Positions 33,954-45,423 of a stretch of DNA of 64,000 bases are shown one piece after another (within the stretch, counting starts at the first letter, position 1; every line of letters starts with the position of its first letter). Source of the stretch: Capra hircus. Lineage: Eukaryota > Chordata > Mammalia > Artiodactyla > Bovidae. The notes under the pieces were generated by a model. It had not been told where the DNA came from. It saw nothing but the letters and a program-made list of their open reading frames with translations, and made no database searches. The translations under genes and the position numbers were made by a program. The stretch is taken from contig NC_030820.1 in the NCBI RefSeq assembly GCF_001704415.2, positions 1,054,001-1,118,000 of the forward strand, written 5' to 3'.

Positions 33954-34905
33954 TAAGTGCTGCAGGAAACTGAGGTGCCAGAGGAGGGTCAAGTCCCAGG
34001 TCGCAGGTGAGTCCCTGGGATGGGCCACCACATAAGGGGCCTTGGTCTAGTGCAGGAAAGAATTCAAGAGTGAGTCATAACAAAGTGAAAGCAAGTTTAT
34101 TCAGGAAGATACATACTCCACAGACAGAGTGGGGGCCATCTCAGCAGGAGAGAGTGGTCCCGAGGTGAAGGGTGATTGGATTGTATGGGCTGGGTTGTTT
34201 CACAGGCTAAAGAGCAGGAGGAATATTCCAACTGCTATGGGGAAAGGGCGAGGATTTCCAGGAGCTGGACCACCATCTACTTTTTTGGCCTTTATGATTA
34301 GCCTCAGAATAATCATGGCCCCCGTGGGTACATCGTTTAGATTCTAATGTATTAGAGTGAATATATAATGAGGCCAAAGGGAAGGGAAAGGGAAGTCGCT
34401 CAGTCATGTCTGACTCTTCGTGACCCCGTGGACTGCAGCCTACCAGGCTCCTCCGTCCATGGGATTTTCCAGGCAAGAATACTGGAGAGGGGTGCCATCA
34501 CTTTCTCCAATGGATGAGTCTACCTATTTGTAAAAATGTGACTGATGAAAACAGTGCAATCACTAGGTTATCACCACTGTGCGAGTTCAGTTGTCAAGAG
34601 GGAGCAACTCGAAGGACATCACACAATCTATAAACCAGCTGGAAGGAGCCATCCAGACTTTGCCCTGCCGAACCCTTTCTGGGCGATGATTAGACAAGTC
34701 CTCATAGATGATATACTGTGTGCAGAGGCGCTGATCAGAATCAGGTTTGGCATGGTGCACAACTGGATTAAGGTCTCCTGGAAATCAAATCTTCTGCCAT
34801 CTTGGGCCTAGTAGGTTGTAACTGGTTTTTGTGGTATTCTGTTTTTCTTAATGGTTGTATAATATTTTTTAATGGTTGTGCCCTGCACATTTCCTGTCTC
34901 ATAAG
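33954..34905 (-). mobile_element. Solo endogenous-retrovirus LTR, class I-like, with 4-bp TSD
   Basis: A complete LTR (33958-34901) inserted in L2. It begins TG (TGCTGCAGG) and ends CA (CTGTCTCA), and is flanked by an identical 4-bp TSD TAAG at 33954-33957 and 34902-34905. It lies in antisense orientation: the complement of an AATAAA signal is at 34096-34101 (TTTATT). No retroviral internal sequence adjoins it, so it is a solo LTR left by recombination. A SINE of ~138 bp sits inside, so the LTR itself is about 806 bp. The 4-bp TSD fits ERV1-like integration. Confidence 0.82.
34376..34513 (-). mobile_element. Bov-A SINE nested in the LTR
   Basis: Minus-strand unit: GGGAAGTCGCTCAGTCATGT, GTGGACTGCAGCCTACCAGG, CCATGGGATTTTCCAGGCAA, GGGGTGCCATCACTTTCTCC. 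It splits the solo LTR and is therefore younger than it. Confidence 0.92.
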
Positions 34906-35035
34906 CACAAATACAAGTAACATTGATATTAAAAAGGGGCTGGACTTTAAAACTTCCTGAGGGTGGGAGGTAAACAAGAAGTATCAAAGAAGATGTTCAG
35001 ATTTCCAGCCAAAATGAAAATCCTTGAAAGAATGC
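34906..35035 (-). mobile_element. L2 LINE, right part
   Basis: Continues the complement of L2 after the LTR, with weak similarity (AGAAGTATCAAAGAAGATGT then TTTCCAGCC, the equivalent of the L2 ATGACTCCAAGGTTT block). It is placed mainly by its position next to the LTR TSD. Confidence 0.5.
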
Positions 35036-35094
35036 TTTGGGTGAAAGATAGTATATTTATTTTTAACATGTACCAAGTTAGTTGTGCCAGTGGG

Positions 35095-35275
35095 ACAGCT
35101 AATATTATTGGGTATTTTTTCTATACTGAATACATATGCATCTGTTATCCTATTTAATCTTCAAGATGGCTTTGTGAGAAGAGTAAGGTCATGTCAGTTT
35201 TACAGATAGAGGGATTTAAGCTCAAGAGTTAAAGTAACCTACCTAAGGTGGCAAAATTATCAAAAAAATAAATCT
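35095..35275 (-). mobile_element. MIR SINE, complement
   Basis: Complement of the MIR right half and core: TCTGTTATCCTATTTAATCT, GTCAGTTTTACAGATAGAGG, then AAGTAACCTACCTAAGGTGG. Confidence 0.65.
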
Positions 35276-35289
35276 AAATGTTGCATTCT

Positions 35290-36648
35290 TTGTATATCAC
35301 CATCGCAGAAAATCTAGCAGACAGCTGTATGTAGAATCCACATGGTGGCTTTACTGGAAATTATTGAGAAAATGCAGTTTTCTCCTTCCTGACACAGTGC
35401 AGAACACTAGAAAATCTGTTCAATAGATCTGCGTAGTCTTAACACAATCTAGAAAATAGAGATGATTTCCTGGTCCAGTGATCACTTTGGATGGATATCA
35501 AAGATCATTCCAGTGCCCTTCTCGGTTGTATTTTGTTAACATACGATACATTCACAAATTAGTTCCTAAACTGTGTATTGAGAGAACACTGTGATTCAGA
35601 ACATTCTTATAATGCCAAGAATGCCACTCTGATTATACACACAAACTCATATCATACACTTAAGATGTGGGAGAAAGAGAATATAATGCAAACTCTGTAT
35701 CAAAGCTCAAACACCCCCTAAACAGACCTTACTACAAAAATAAGTGTATTCAGAACATGGATGACAAATCTCAGATCTGTGGCTGAAATTAGCAGTTGAT
35801 GATATTTTAATAAACATCATTACCATTGTTGTGGGCTGGCTGCTTCTTGTTCAAGTGGTGTGTTTGTAGGGAATAACTAGTACCATAAAGCTTCCTGACA
35901 AAAATCACATTTCTGTTTTGCAAATAAGAGGTTTTTATTTTTTTAATGTCGCAGCAAATGAGTTCTTCTTTGGAATTTGGCTGTGCTTTTCTTAATATTA
36001 TCTGCTGGCAGTGGCTTTGTATACGTCACTGTTTCCACAGAACATATTTTGCTATATGTATCTGAAGCTGTATAATTGCATCTCCTGGTTGTAAATCAAG
36101 AGTTGGCATTAATTAACAGTTAGTGCTGTAATGCCCCACTGATAAAACAAATGTACTCATTTCTTCTCTGAAGAATCAGAAGTGGCAGGCTGTCACTTTG
36201 CAGAACTTTCTCATTTCCCTAAACCTGTAGCAAAGCCAGCCCATTGTCTCTTCCGGCTACTCAGTCAGCATCCAGCAGTTCGTGTTCTGTGCTCATTCTG
36301 TGTCTGCTCCCGCTCTTCTGTTTGCTGAAGCTCTATAGCTGACTTCAGGATCACTTTTTAAAACTAAAAAATGACAGTGCTTTCAAATTTTGGGTCTTAC
36401 CCAAAAGAGGATCTAGTTACCCATCACAGATTTGGACCAGACAGTTATTCCTTATGAAGCCTAAGGTTGATTCAAAGGAAATTATTCCTGCATGGGGAAA
36501 TGTGTCAAGTGCATTACAACAGCGCCGCCTCCTTGGTTTATATGGTGTCCCCTCCTTCCATCCGGTTTTGTAGGCTGGGGATTTAAGTGTCATCTTTTAT
36601 ACTTTGTCCTTCCAGTGCATTTCCAGACCGTTCAGTGTTCTTGAATGT
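35290..36648. other. Unique, repeat-free DNA
   Basis: The longest stretch without any recognised repeat. 35930-36200 has compact A/T-rich motifs (ATTAATTAACAG near 36108, ATAATTGCATCTCC near 36072) of the sort found in conserved non-coding enhancers. There is no coding potential I can recognise. Conservation is untested. Confidence 0.4.
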
Positions 36649-36649
36649 T

Positions 36650-37345
36650 ACCTCTGAAATCTATTCTAGCATGTCCTGGATGCACTCATTTTTCTCTTTT
36701 CCAACCATCCCCACTTTGTCAGTTAGTGTTTCACAGTGACTTCCTAACTGGTCTACCCGCCATTCACTTGTGCTCTTGTCTAGCATTTTGTCCACATTAT
36801 AGTCAAAGTGATATTTTCAGATTAACTAGTATATCAAGTGAGCCCCAGATTTAAACCCCTTCAATAGCTTTCATTGCTCTAAGTACCAAGACCAAAGTCT
36901 TGCTCTAAACCCACTTACTTCTCCAGACAATCTGTTACTATTCTCCTCTCCTCTGAGAGAAGGAGAGCCCCTCTATCAAGCCTGCATTTTCTCTCCCATC
37001 TCTTCTCTTGGTTCATTCTTTTCCTTCACCTTTATATCTCTAGTGCCAGTTCCTCAGAGAAGTCTGTGTAACCGCCGAGACTCTGCCTCTAGGATCAATC
37101 TTTATCTGTGTGTCTGTCTATTTATCTATCCTCTATTTATCCTATATGTGCATGTTCAATGGACTGACTCATTGTACTTCAGAGCCTTTATTTTCATTTG
37201 TAAATTTATGTGTATTTGTGTCCACAGTCTCCACTACTAGACTGTAAATTCCATAAGAACATTGGTTGTATCTATTTAACTTTATATATTCAATATCTAA
37301 TTCAATATCTGGCCCAGGTGGGTTCTCATGAATATTTGTAGAACA
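36650..37345 (+). mobile_element. L2 LINE 3' end, ~700 bp
   Basis: A well-ordered L2 3' region: GTCAAAGTGATATTTTCAGA, AACCCCTTCAATAGCTTTCA, ACCAAGACCAAAGTCTTGCT, TCAGAGAAGTCTGTGTAACC, ACTAGACTGTAAATTCCATA and TATCTGGCCCAGGTGG near the end. It keeps L2 order over its whole length, which is long for this family. Confidence 0.8.
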
Positions 37346-38558
37346 AGTTAAAGTGTTTTGCTGTGCCTTGAATGTTGATCAAGAAGACTTAACCACTGGA
37401 AAATTATTGGATTCCAAGAAAGTAAAGTATTTTACCATTTCTCAACAGTCTTCAGTGATGCAGAAAGGAAAAGGAAGACATATTTCTTGAAGATCAAAAG
37501 AAATTAAAAGGGATATGAGGAGATAAATTAAGCACATAAAAGTGAAACCCTTCCTTCAGCTACTCTCATATTTGAGAAAAAGTGGAATTAAAGAAGAAAA
37601 TCTAGGCCCAGTTGTCAGTGGTTGCTTTTATGTATTCTTATTTTTTTAAGCCAATTAGTAACTAAAAACAGTTTAGGAGCAGTTCAGGATGCACTGGGAA
37701 GACCAGATGGCAAAGTGACATTTGACTTTTTAAATTTATTTCATTGAAGTATAATTGATTTACAATGTTGGGTTAATTGTGTAATCTCTGTAAAGCAAAG
37801 TGATTCCATTATACATACCATTTAGCTCTGATTACTAAAGTAAGCCCTAGCTCAGACTCTTTCCAAACCTCCCTTCATTCTCTGGACCATCACAGTGCCT
37901 TGAGTTATTCTTTAAATAACTTTAAACTTTAAAGTGTCAAACTTTAAACCAATGCTTTGCTTTTAAGTTTTTTCTATGGTTTCTTGTGCATCTTACATGA
38001 AATTCATGATGTATAATGAATTAAAAGAATAACCCTGAGCAGTTAAGATGTTGGAGAATCCCAGCTTACAGCTTATCCATTCTTTCTTCCCCTCTTTCTT
38101 TCTCTGAATGATGAAATTTTTACCAGGACCAGACTAAGAGCTTTACCAATTTAGATTCTAAAACAGAGAAGTGGGGTGGACAAAGAACAGACATTTAGAC
38201 TTTGCATTAAATAAGATCTGGGCTGATTAAGAGGAATAATTTGAATTGAGTGTAATATCAAAATTGTCTTGAATGTAAAATATTAGTGACTGCATTTCAC
38301 CACAAATCACTCATAAATTCCTTTCTTGCTAAATTGGGATTTTTTAGTTTTATATTACTGAAGGGTAGAAATTTTACCTTTAAGTTGGCTCTAACAAATG
38401 CTACCCAAAAAAAATCTTTATATGAGAAGAGATCTACTGTAATATTTTTTTATGAGTAAATCAGAGCAGTAAATAAATATCTGCTTTAAAGAGAGTAAAT
38501 ATCCTCAGACTTTTATTCTAATTTATGAGAATCATTTTTTGTATTTCTAAACACTTGG
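37346..38558. other. Mostly unassigned; L1 3' UTR scrap at 37735-37890
   Basis: 37735-37890 on the minus strand resembles an artiodactyl L1 3' UTR (TTGAAGTATAATTGATTTAC, AAAGTGATTCCATTATACAT). The rest is AT-rich and unrecognised. Confidence 0.5.
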
Positions 38559-38559
38559 T

Positions 38560-39010
38560 CACTTTTCTTGGTTCCAACTAAAATGTGTACTCAGCTTTCC
38601 TCGTTCATGGGCCTCATGTCTTCTAAAGGCCTGATGGAGGCGTTCTGGGTGGTGGTGACCCTTCCTGTCTGTCCTGCACTCCCTGCTGTCTCCCACCTCG
38701 TAACTGGATGTTTTTTCCCAGGGCTTTCTCTGATGGGCAGTCCATTTGGGCGCTGAGGGTGAGCACTCCCAGAAGCAGCCTGCAGGCCGTGCTATCCGGG
38801 GGTTAACACTCGGTTCCTCTGCCCCAGCTGGCCATGGCATCGCAGAGGGCCCCAGTGACGAAGGCCTGTCGTCCAAGTGCTCGCTGCTGCACACCACCGC
38901 CTCACTGGCCCCCTTCCCTTCTCACTTCTGTTGCCCATCAGTATTTTCTGAATAAATTACTTGTCTTAGAATCTTTGTCTTGGACTTTAGATTTTTCTGT
39001 GAGAGGGAAT
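38560..39010 (+). mobile_element. Possible MaLR-type LTR
   Basis: A GC-elevated block ending in a polyadenylation signal AATAAA at about 38951, followed by TTACTTGTCTTAGAATCTTT and TTGGACTTTAG. This resembles the R/U5 end of ERVL-MaLR LTRs. Overlapping frames on both strands (38897-38559 minus, 38746-38955 plus) show no domain and are probably incidental. The boundaries are not resolved. Confidence 0.42.
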
Positions 39011-39011
39011 G

Positions 39012-39436
39012 ACTTTGGATTTCTGTAAGAAGGTCTACTTCTGAAAGAACAGTCCAAACTGAGAGAGAGGCCTTGGTATTCTTGAAAAGCTGAGATTAAG
39101 TTGAGATTTGAGGCTTAAGGTTAGGCTTATCAGACTATTATGTCCAACTAATTGTTAAAATATTGAAGTACTTTTATATCAGTTAGTAAAGAGCTGCTTC
39201 TCCAAAGTCTCTAGAGGACTTGGCCACTGCCCTGGTACCAGTTCCTACCCATGATTCCACAAATGAGGGTCAACAAAGGCCACAACAGGAGATTCCAAGA
39301 CCCTCGTCTGGTGTTACAGACACCAACTGTTCTAGATGATGTGTATGCCTGTCTGTGTGGGTTACCAAATATTTTAATATTATTTGTGATTAATTTGGCA
39401 CCTGCCCAACCCAGATTCAAAGTACATTTCTTCTGA
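39012..39436. other. Unassigned interval
   Basis: No gene or repeat recognised. A 90-codon minus frame at 39483-39211 has no domain and runs into the neighbouring SINE. Confidence 0.4.
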
Positions 39437-39437
39437 G

Positions 39438-39660
39438 GACTTCCCTCATGGTACAGTGAGTGGCTCCGACTCCGTGGTGCCAATGCAGGATTGCCAGGAA
39501 CTCAATCCCCACCTGTCACAGCTGAGTCCTCGTGCTGCAACTTAAAAATAAATACAGAAATAAAATCCCACATGTCTCAGGGAAGATCCTGTGTGCCATG
39601 CCAGAGACCCGGTGCAACCAAATAAGTAAATAATCGATAAAATAACTATTAAAAATGTAA
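39438..39660 (+). mobile_element. CHR-type SINE
   Basis: tRNA-like head GGACTTCCCTCATGGTACAG, then CAATGCAGGATTGCCAGGAA, GGGAAGATCCTGTGTGCCAT and an A-rich tail. Diverged. Confidence 0.75.
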
Positions 39661-39661
39661 A

Positions 39662-40774
39662 TGCGGTTTAGAAAAAATAAAGGTAGATTTCTTCCTTTGC
39701 TTACTGTGTAGAGAAGACTTTGAAGTTCTGTTTCCCTAACTCAATATTTATTACTTCTCTCAACAGACATCCTTGGCTCTTGGTGTCCCACCATATCTGC
39801 TAGATTTTTAGGAATGTGGATAGAGGAGAGAAATAGAATGAAGGATGGGGAAAACAACCAATACCTGATTAACTTCTGGGAAATCGTGTCAGCATTTCAG
39901 GTTGAACTTCCCTTACGAAAAATAGGATGCTGACTAGAATACAATAGATTGGACTTTGCTGGGATTACATTTCTGCCTCTGCTTTGTTTTCTAAATTAAA
40001 AAAGTTCATGGGGAAAGAAATGGAAGGCCAACTCCCCCCACCACACACATACATATACAATTCCATAGTGAATTGACCAGGTGAGTGTGGTGGACTAAGT
40101 TCCAGGTGCATAGCCAGACGCCACTCCCCGCATCGCCACCCCCAGGCAGCAGACATTTCACATGTGGCCCAGCACTCCCAGTTCCCCATCCAGGTTGTAA
40201 GTTTTATACCTGGAAAAGCATTTTCAAGCTGATTTCATAGTGATTATGTGTTAATCACCTTGGGGAGTTACTAAGAATCCAGGATAATCTTGGGTTGGTA
40301 AGCAAGGAGCATGTGTCTAAAAAGCTCTTCCTGAGCTGCACACTCATAGATACAAAGCTGAACAAAGCTCAGCTTTGTTCCCAGTTCCCAAGTGTAGGCC
40401 ATAGTTATGTCAGATATCAGGACCAGGGTGATTTTATAACCTGTGGGCATTCAATAGTTTCTCATGACACACACAGTAATCACAAAACTCTAAAGGTACA
40501 CTCGTTACAACTACAAAAAAGGCAATTTCAGGGTTCCTTTGGGTTTTTGCTGTAAGGCAGAATGTGGACAGTTTCTCACTGTTTAGATTTGCCATTGAAG
40601 TTTTAGTGGAATGCCAGAAATCTCAGTTAGCGAATGTTGGAAAGTGAGGGCAACACAACTACAAGTTCAAAGTGAAATAACTTCCTGAAATAAAACAAGA
40701 ATTTGATGCCTATAAATCTTTTTAAGATCCACAGAGTTCTCAATCTTTGAATGCTTTTTATTAAAATAACAAAA
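39662..40774. other. Unassigned DNA with a 21-nt palindrome
   Basis: No gene is recognised. GAACAAAGCT (40360-40369) and AGCTTTGTTC (40371-40380) form a perfect inverted repeat around one C. Nothing else stands out. Confidence 0.5.
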
Positions 40775-40777
40775 CAG

Positions 40778-40930
40778 CCGAACTTCCCTAGTGACTGTAC
40801 TCTCCCACTGCAGGTAATGCAGATTCAATCCCTGGTCTGGGAACTAGGGTCTTGCATGCCTGGAGGTGCAGCCAAAAAAGAAAAACAAAAAATCAACCGC
40901 CCCCCCCCCCACAAAAAAAAAAAAAAAACA
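40778..40930 (+). mobile_element. CHR-type SINE, short form
   Basis: Head AACTTCCCTAGTGACTGTAC, then CACTGCAGGTAATGCAGATT, CTGGTCTGGGAACTAGGGTC and GGTGCAGCCAAAAAAG. The tail contains an 11-C run at 40900-40910 and a 16-A run at 40913-40928. Confidence 0.78.
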
Positions 40931-40939
40931 ACTCCAGAT

Positions 40940-41248
40940 TCTTATACATATACAGGTATACTTTCTGTCATGTGCCTGTTTCTGATATTTGTACACATAA
41001 ACAATGACATGTTTGTTTTTCTAATCTTGTGTGCATAATGTTTTTCTTATTCTTGTGTGCAACTGTTGATAGCATTTGGGAATGTGGAAATGTTTTAAAA
41101 ACCAAAAAACAAAAAAGTAATCAAGCAAATGAATCTAGAGAAAAATACGAGCCTTAATAAAATCATTTTTAACCCCCTCAATAAAAAACTATTCTACAAA
41201 TATATATTCACTAAAGTGGCTTAAATTTTTAAAGATACTAACAAGATT
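40940..41248. other. Unassigned AT-rich interval
   Basis: I see nothing recognisable here. Confidence 0.5.
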
Positions 41249-42290
41249 CAGTTCAGTTGCTCAGTTCTGTCTGATTCTTTGCTACCCCATGAACCATAGC
41301 ACACCAGGCCTCCCTGTCCATCACCAACTCCCGGAGTTTCCCCAAACCCATGTCCATCGAGTCGGTGATGCCATCCAGCAATCTCAACCTCTGTCGTCCC
41401 CTTCTCCTCCTGCCTTCAATCTTTCCCAGCATCAGGGTCTTTTCAAATGAGTCAGCTCTTCAATCAGGTGGCCAAATTATTGGAGTTTCAGCTTCAACAT
41501 CAGTCCTTCCAATGAATATTCAGGACTGATCTCCTTCAGGATGGACTGGTTGGACCTCCTTGCAGTCCAAGGGGCTCTCAAGAGTCTTCTCCAACACCAC
41601 AGTTCAAAAGCATCAATTCTTCTGTGCTCAGCTTTCTTTATAATCCAACTCTCACATCCATACATGACTGCTGGAAAAACCATAGCCTTGCCTAGACAGA
41701 CCTTTATTGACAAAGTAATGTCTCTGCTTTTGAATATGCTGTCTAGGTTGGTCATTACTTTCCTTCCAAGGAGTAAGTGTCTTTTAATTTCATGGGTGCA
41801 GTCACCATCTGCAGTGATTTTGGATCCCCAAAAAATAAAGTCAGCCACTGTTTCCACTGTTTCCCCATCTATTTCCCGTGAAGTGATGGGACCAGATGCC
41901 ATGATCTTCATTTTTTGAATGTTGAGTTTTAAGCCATTTCTTTCACTCTCCTCTTTCACTTTCATCAAGAGGCTCTTTAGTTCTTCTTCGCTTTCTGCCA
42001 TAAGTGTGATGTCATCTGCCTATCTGAGGTTATTGATATTTCTCCCGGCAATCTTGATTCCAGCTTGTGCTTCATCCAGCCCCATGTTTCTCATGATGTA
42101 CTCTGCATATAAGTTAAATAAGCAGGGTGACAATATACAGCCTTGAAATACTCCTTTCCCAATTATTCCATGTCCAGTTCTAACTGTTGCTTCTTGACCT
42201 GCCTACAGAATTCTCAGGAGGCAAGTAAGGTGGTCTGGTATTCCCATCTCTTGAAGAAATTTCCACAGTTTGTTGTGATCTACACAGTAC
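41249..42290 (-). mobile_element. BovB LINE, ~1.04-kb 3' copy
   Basis: Minus-strand BovB, 3' end at the left (TTCAGTTCAGTTGCTCAGTT), truncated at about 42290 inside the reverse transcriptase. It has one long open stretch (see the ORF entry). No clear TSD. Confidence 0.93.
41477..42034 (-). pseudogene. BovB RT C-terminal part, stop at the YADD tyrosine
   Basis: A 174-codon open stretch (42001-41477) starts just after the RT active site: MAESEEELKSLLMKVKEESE, ITADGDCTHEIKRHLLLGRK, FELWCWRRLLRAPWTARRSN and EISPEYSLEGLMLKLK. Upstream, the YADD block reads stop-ADD: the Tyr codon TAT has become TAG (complement at 42020-42022). The catalytic Asp codons are still present but the reading frame is closed there. 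Confidence 0.88.
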
Positions 42291-42291
42291 A

Positions 42292-42945
42292 TTATCTGTA
42301 TATCAATCACATCTCAATAAAGGAATGTTAACATTAACTAAAGATATTGCCCAGCTTCTTAGTTCCTGATTGACAATACTGATATTATCTGTTTTTTTTT
42401 GTTTGTTCGTTTGTTTGTTTTCTAGTTTAGCTTTTGGAGGCTAAATTCAAGTTCAGCCTATGGTGTGATCTAATTCATGTGAGATTACTGGGATCAGTAC
42501 TGTTCCATTTAAGGAAACTCTCCAGAAATTTGACACTTTCCCTGTCAATGGCCAAGTTTAAAAAAAAAAGCAGTTTCTTGGTAAAATCTGTGGTTGCTTT
42601 TGTTTTGTTCCCCTTTAAAATAAGGCCTCATATTAAATATCTAAAGTTGCATTGAGAAAATTTTTCCCACATTTTAATATCCTTCAAAGTAGCCAGACGA
42701 ATAAGTTCTACACACTAAGACATTTCATACATCAGAAAGACTGTCAATATGTGGAATATACCACATTTCCCTTTACTTGTGTCTTTCTCTAGTCCTATTG
42801 TCCTATTGCTTGATATTAATGAATAGGCAGAATTGTTTGTGATTTGAAAAAAGCAGAATGATTAAACTGGGAGAAGAGAGATGGGTGTGATCACAGGGTC
42901 AGGTTGACGGAATCTGACAGATACCCAAAAGATTAGACACATTAC
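42292..42945. other. Unassigned DNA with a (TTTG)n tract
   Basis: A T-run and TTTG units occupy 42391-42421. Otherwise nothing is recognised. Confidence 0.5.
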
Positions 42946-42947
42946 TA

Positions 42948-44511
42948 AAAGAATTTGTCTTTTTTTTCTTTAAAAAAAAAATAAACCTTATTGAAGTATA
43001 TTTGATTTATAATGTAGTGTTAATTTCAAGGGTACAGCAAAATGATTCACGTATTTATATACATATATCTAGTCATTTTTAGACTCTTCTCCCATATAGG
43101 CCATCACAGAGTGCTGGGTAGAGTTCCCTGTGCCTTAATTAGGTCCTTGCATGCGTGCCTGCTAACTTCCTTCAGTTGTTAACCCCACTCTTTGTAACCC
43201 TATGGTCTGTAGCCCACCAGGCTCCTCTGTCCATGGGAGTCTGCAGGCAGGAATACTGGAGTGGGTTGCCATGCCCTCCTGCAGAGGACTTTTCCAGACT
43301 CAGGATCGAACCTGAGTCTCCTGCACTTCCTGCATTGCAGGCAGATTCTTGAGCCATCAGGGAAGCCCAGCACACCCTTACTAGTTATGTCTTATATATA
43401 GTAGTGTGTATAAGCCAATCCCAGTCTTCCCAGTTTTCCCTCTCCTGTTTACCTCCTATAACCATAAGTTTGGTTTCTACATCTGTAACTCTATTTCTGT
43501 TTTGTAGATATGTTCACTTGTACTCTTTTCTTAGATTCACATATAAGCAATATTATGTGATATTTATCTTTTTCTGTCTGACATACTTCACTCAGTATGA
43601 AAACCTCTAGGACCATTCATGTTACTACAAATGGCATTACTTTGTTCTTTTTTATGGCTGAGTATATGTGTACCAAGTCTTCATCCATCCCTCAGTTGGT
43701 AGACATTTAGGTTGCTTCCATATCCTGGCTATTGTAAATACAGCTGCAATGAACATTGGGGTGCATGTACCTTTTCCAATTATACTTTTCTCCAGATATA
43801 TGCCCAGGATTGGATTGCTGGATCATATGGTAGCTCTATTTTTGGTTTTTTAAGTAACATCTATACTGTTCTCCATAGTGGCTGTACTGGTTTACATTCC
43901 AAGCAACAATGTAGGAAGGTTACCTTTTCTCTGCACCCCTCCAGCATTTATTGTTTGTAGATTTTTTGATGATGGTCATTCTGACCAGTGTGAGGTGATA
44001 CTTCACGTACTTTTGATTTGCATGTCTCTAATAGCATCTTTTCATGTGTTTTTTAGCCATCTGTATGTCTTCTTTGGATAAATGTCTATTTAGATCTTCT
44101 GCCCGGTTTTGATTCATTTTTTTGTTTTTTAATATTGAGCTGCATGAGCTATTTATAAGTATTGGAAATTAATCCCTTTTTGGTTGCTTTGTTTGCAAAT
44201 ATTTTCTCCCATTCGGAGGGTTGTCTTTCATTTTATCGTTTCCTTTGCTGTGCAAAAGCTTTTATATTTAATTGGGTCCCATTTGTTTTTACTTTTATTT
44301 TCATTAACAGTCTCTTCAATACATGGTGCTGGGTAAACTAGACAGCTACATGTAAAAGAATGAAATTTACTCCCTACCACACACACAAAAAAGCTCAAAA
44401 TAGATCAAAGACCTAAATGTAAGGCCAGACACTATAAAACTCTTAGAGGAAAACATAGGCAGTACACTCTGACATAAATCACAGAAAGACCTTTAATTCA
44501 AAGAATTTTTC
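42948..44511 (-). mobile_element. Older L1 insertion with 5' inversion and nested Bov-tA
   Basis: The 3' part lies on the minus strand (42960 to about 44308: tail, 3' UTR, ORF2 end). The upstream ORF2 piece is inverted onto plus (about 44309-44499), with ATGGTGCTGGGTAAACTAGA, AATGTAAGGCCAGACACTAT and AACTCTTAGAGGAAAACATA. A 12-bp near-identical TSD (AAAGAATTTGTC at 42948-42959; AAAGAATTTTTC at 44500-44511) flanks it. More diverged than the 0.7-2.1 kb copy. Confidence 0.82.
43149..43371 (-). mobile_element. Bov-tA SINE nested in the older L1
   Basis: Minus-strand Bov-tA: TTCCTTCAGTTGTTAACCCC at the left, TCTGTCCATGGGAGTCTGCA in the middle, and the complement of the tRNA-like head ending GAGCCATCAGGGAAGCCC. 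The L1 3' UTR continues on both sides. Confidence 0.9.
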
Positions 44512-45376
44512 AATCATAACATTAACCTAGATGTTTTGGTTATTATCAAATAGACCTTTGATCATGCAGAGATGGGGTGCTCAGCGTATCCACAGACACT
44601 CATGGTCACTGATTAAATTTCTCTTTAAAGTTCATTCTTATGACTGACTCACTGTTCTTTCATGTAATTTTAGTCGGGTCTAGAAATTACTCAAAAATTC
44701 TTTCTGAAAATAATATGCTAATTTTTAATGGAATAGAGAAAGTTGGATTTATCTTTATTGGTAAGAATTGTCTGAGTTGTCAGTAACTGATTATTTGAGG
44801 CAGACATGGAAATTATAGTCTATTCCCCTCCAACTTAAGCAATTTTCTGATGCTTGTAATGAAGCCCTGACAACCAATAGCTCCTGTAGCATTTATGATG
44901 ACAGCACGTGCTATAACCTACCCTAATATACACACGGGATCCAAACTTACCATTAAAGCAAATTGTTTCCGCTTGCTTTTTACTTATCAGATTTAAAAGA
45001 AACACTTAAGAATTAAAATACAGCCAGAAATTTATAGAAAATGCAAGTGTGTGACCTTGCCAGAGAAGTCTTAAGACCAACTAGGAGGGAAAAAGTGTGT
45101 TTTAGAAGTACTTACATCATAAAAGCTGCCTAAAACAGTGCAAGCTAAGTTCTTACATTCAGTGAGGTGCCACCCTCCAGGTGGTGGTGGATGGTCTTAG
45201 ACTGTGTGTTGGTGTTTACCTCATGCTTCTGAATTATATGATGTAAGTTGAGAGGAAGGGGGAAAAGGAGGGGATGTGTGTCCAGACTGTATCAGAACTG
45301 CCTCTTTTACGTCAAAGCTCATACCACTGGCTTGACATCATGATCCTTTGCTTGACCTGCCATGTGAATCCGATTC
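44512..45376. other. Unassigned DNA
   Basis: No gene or repeat recognised. Confidence 0.5.
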
Positions 45377-45423
45377 AACCCTATTAAAAAGGTTAAAACT
45401 GACTGGAAAAGGTCAGTTTTCAT

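Noticed and set aside
38559..38897. 112-codon minus frame
   Set aside because: Lies in a GC-elevated block that ends in an LTR-like polyadenylation region; plus-strand frames overlap it and no domain is seen.
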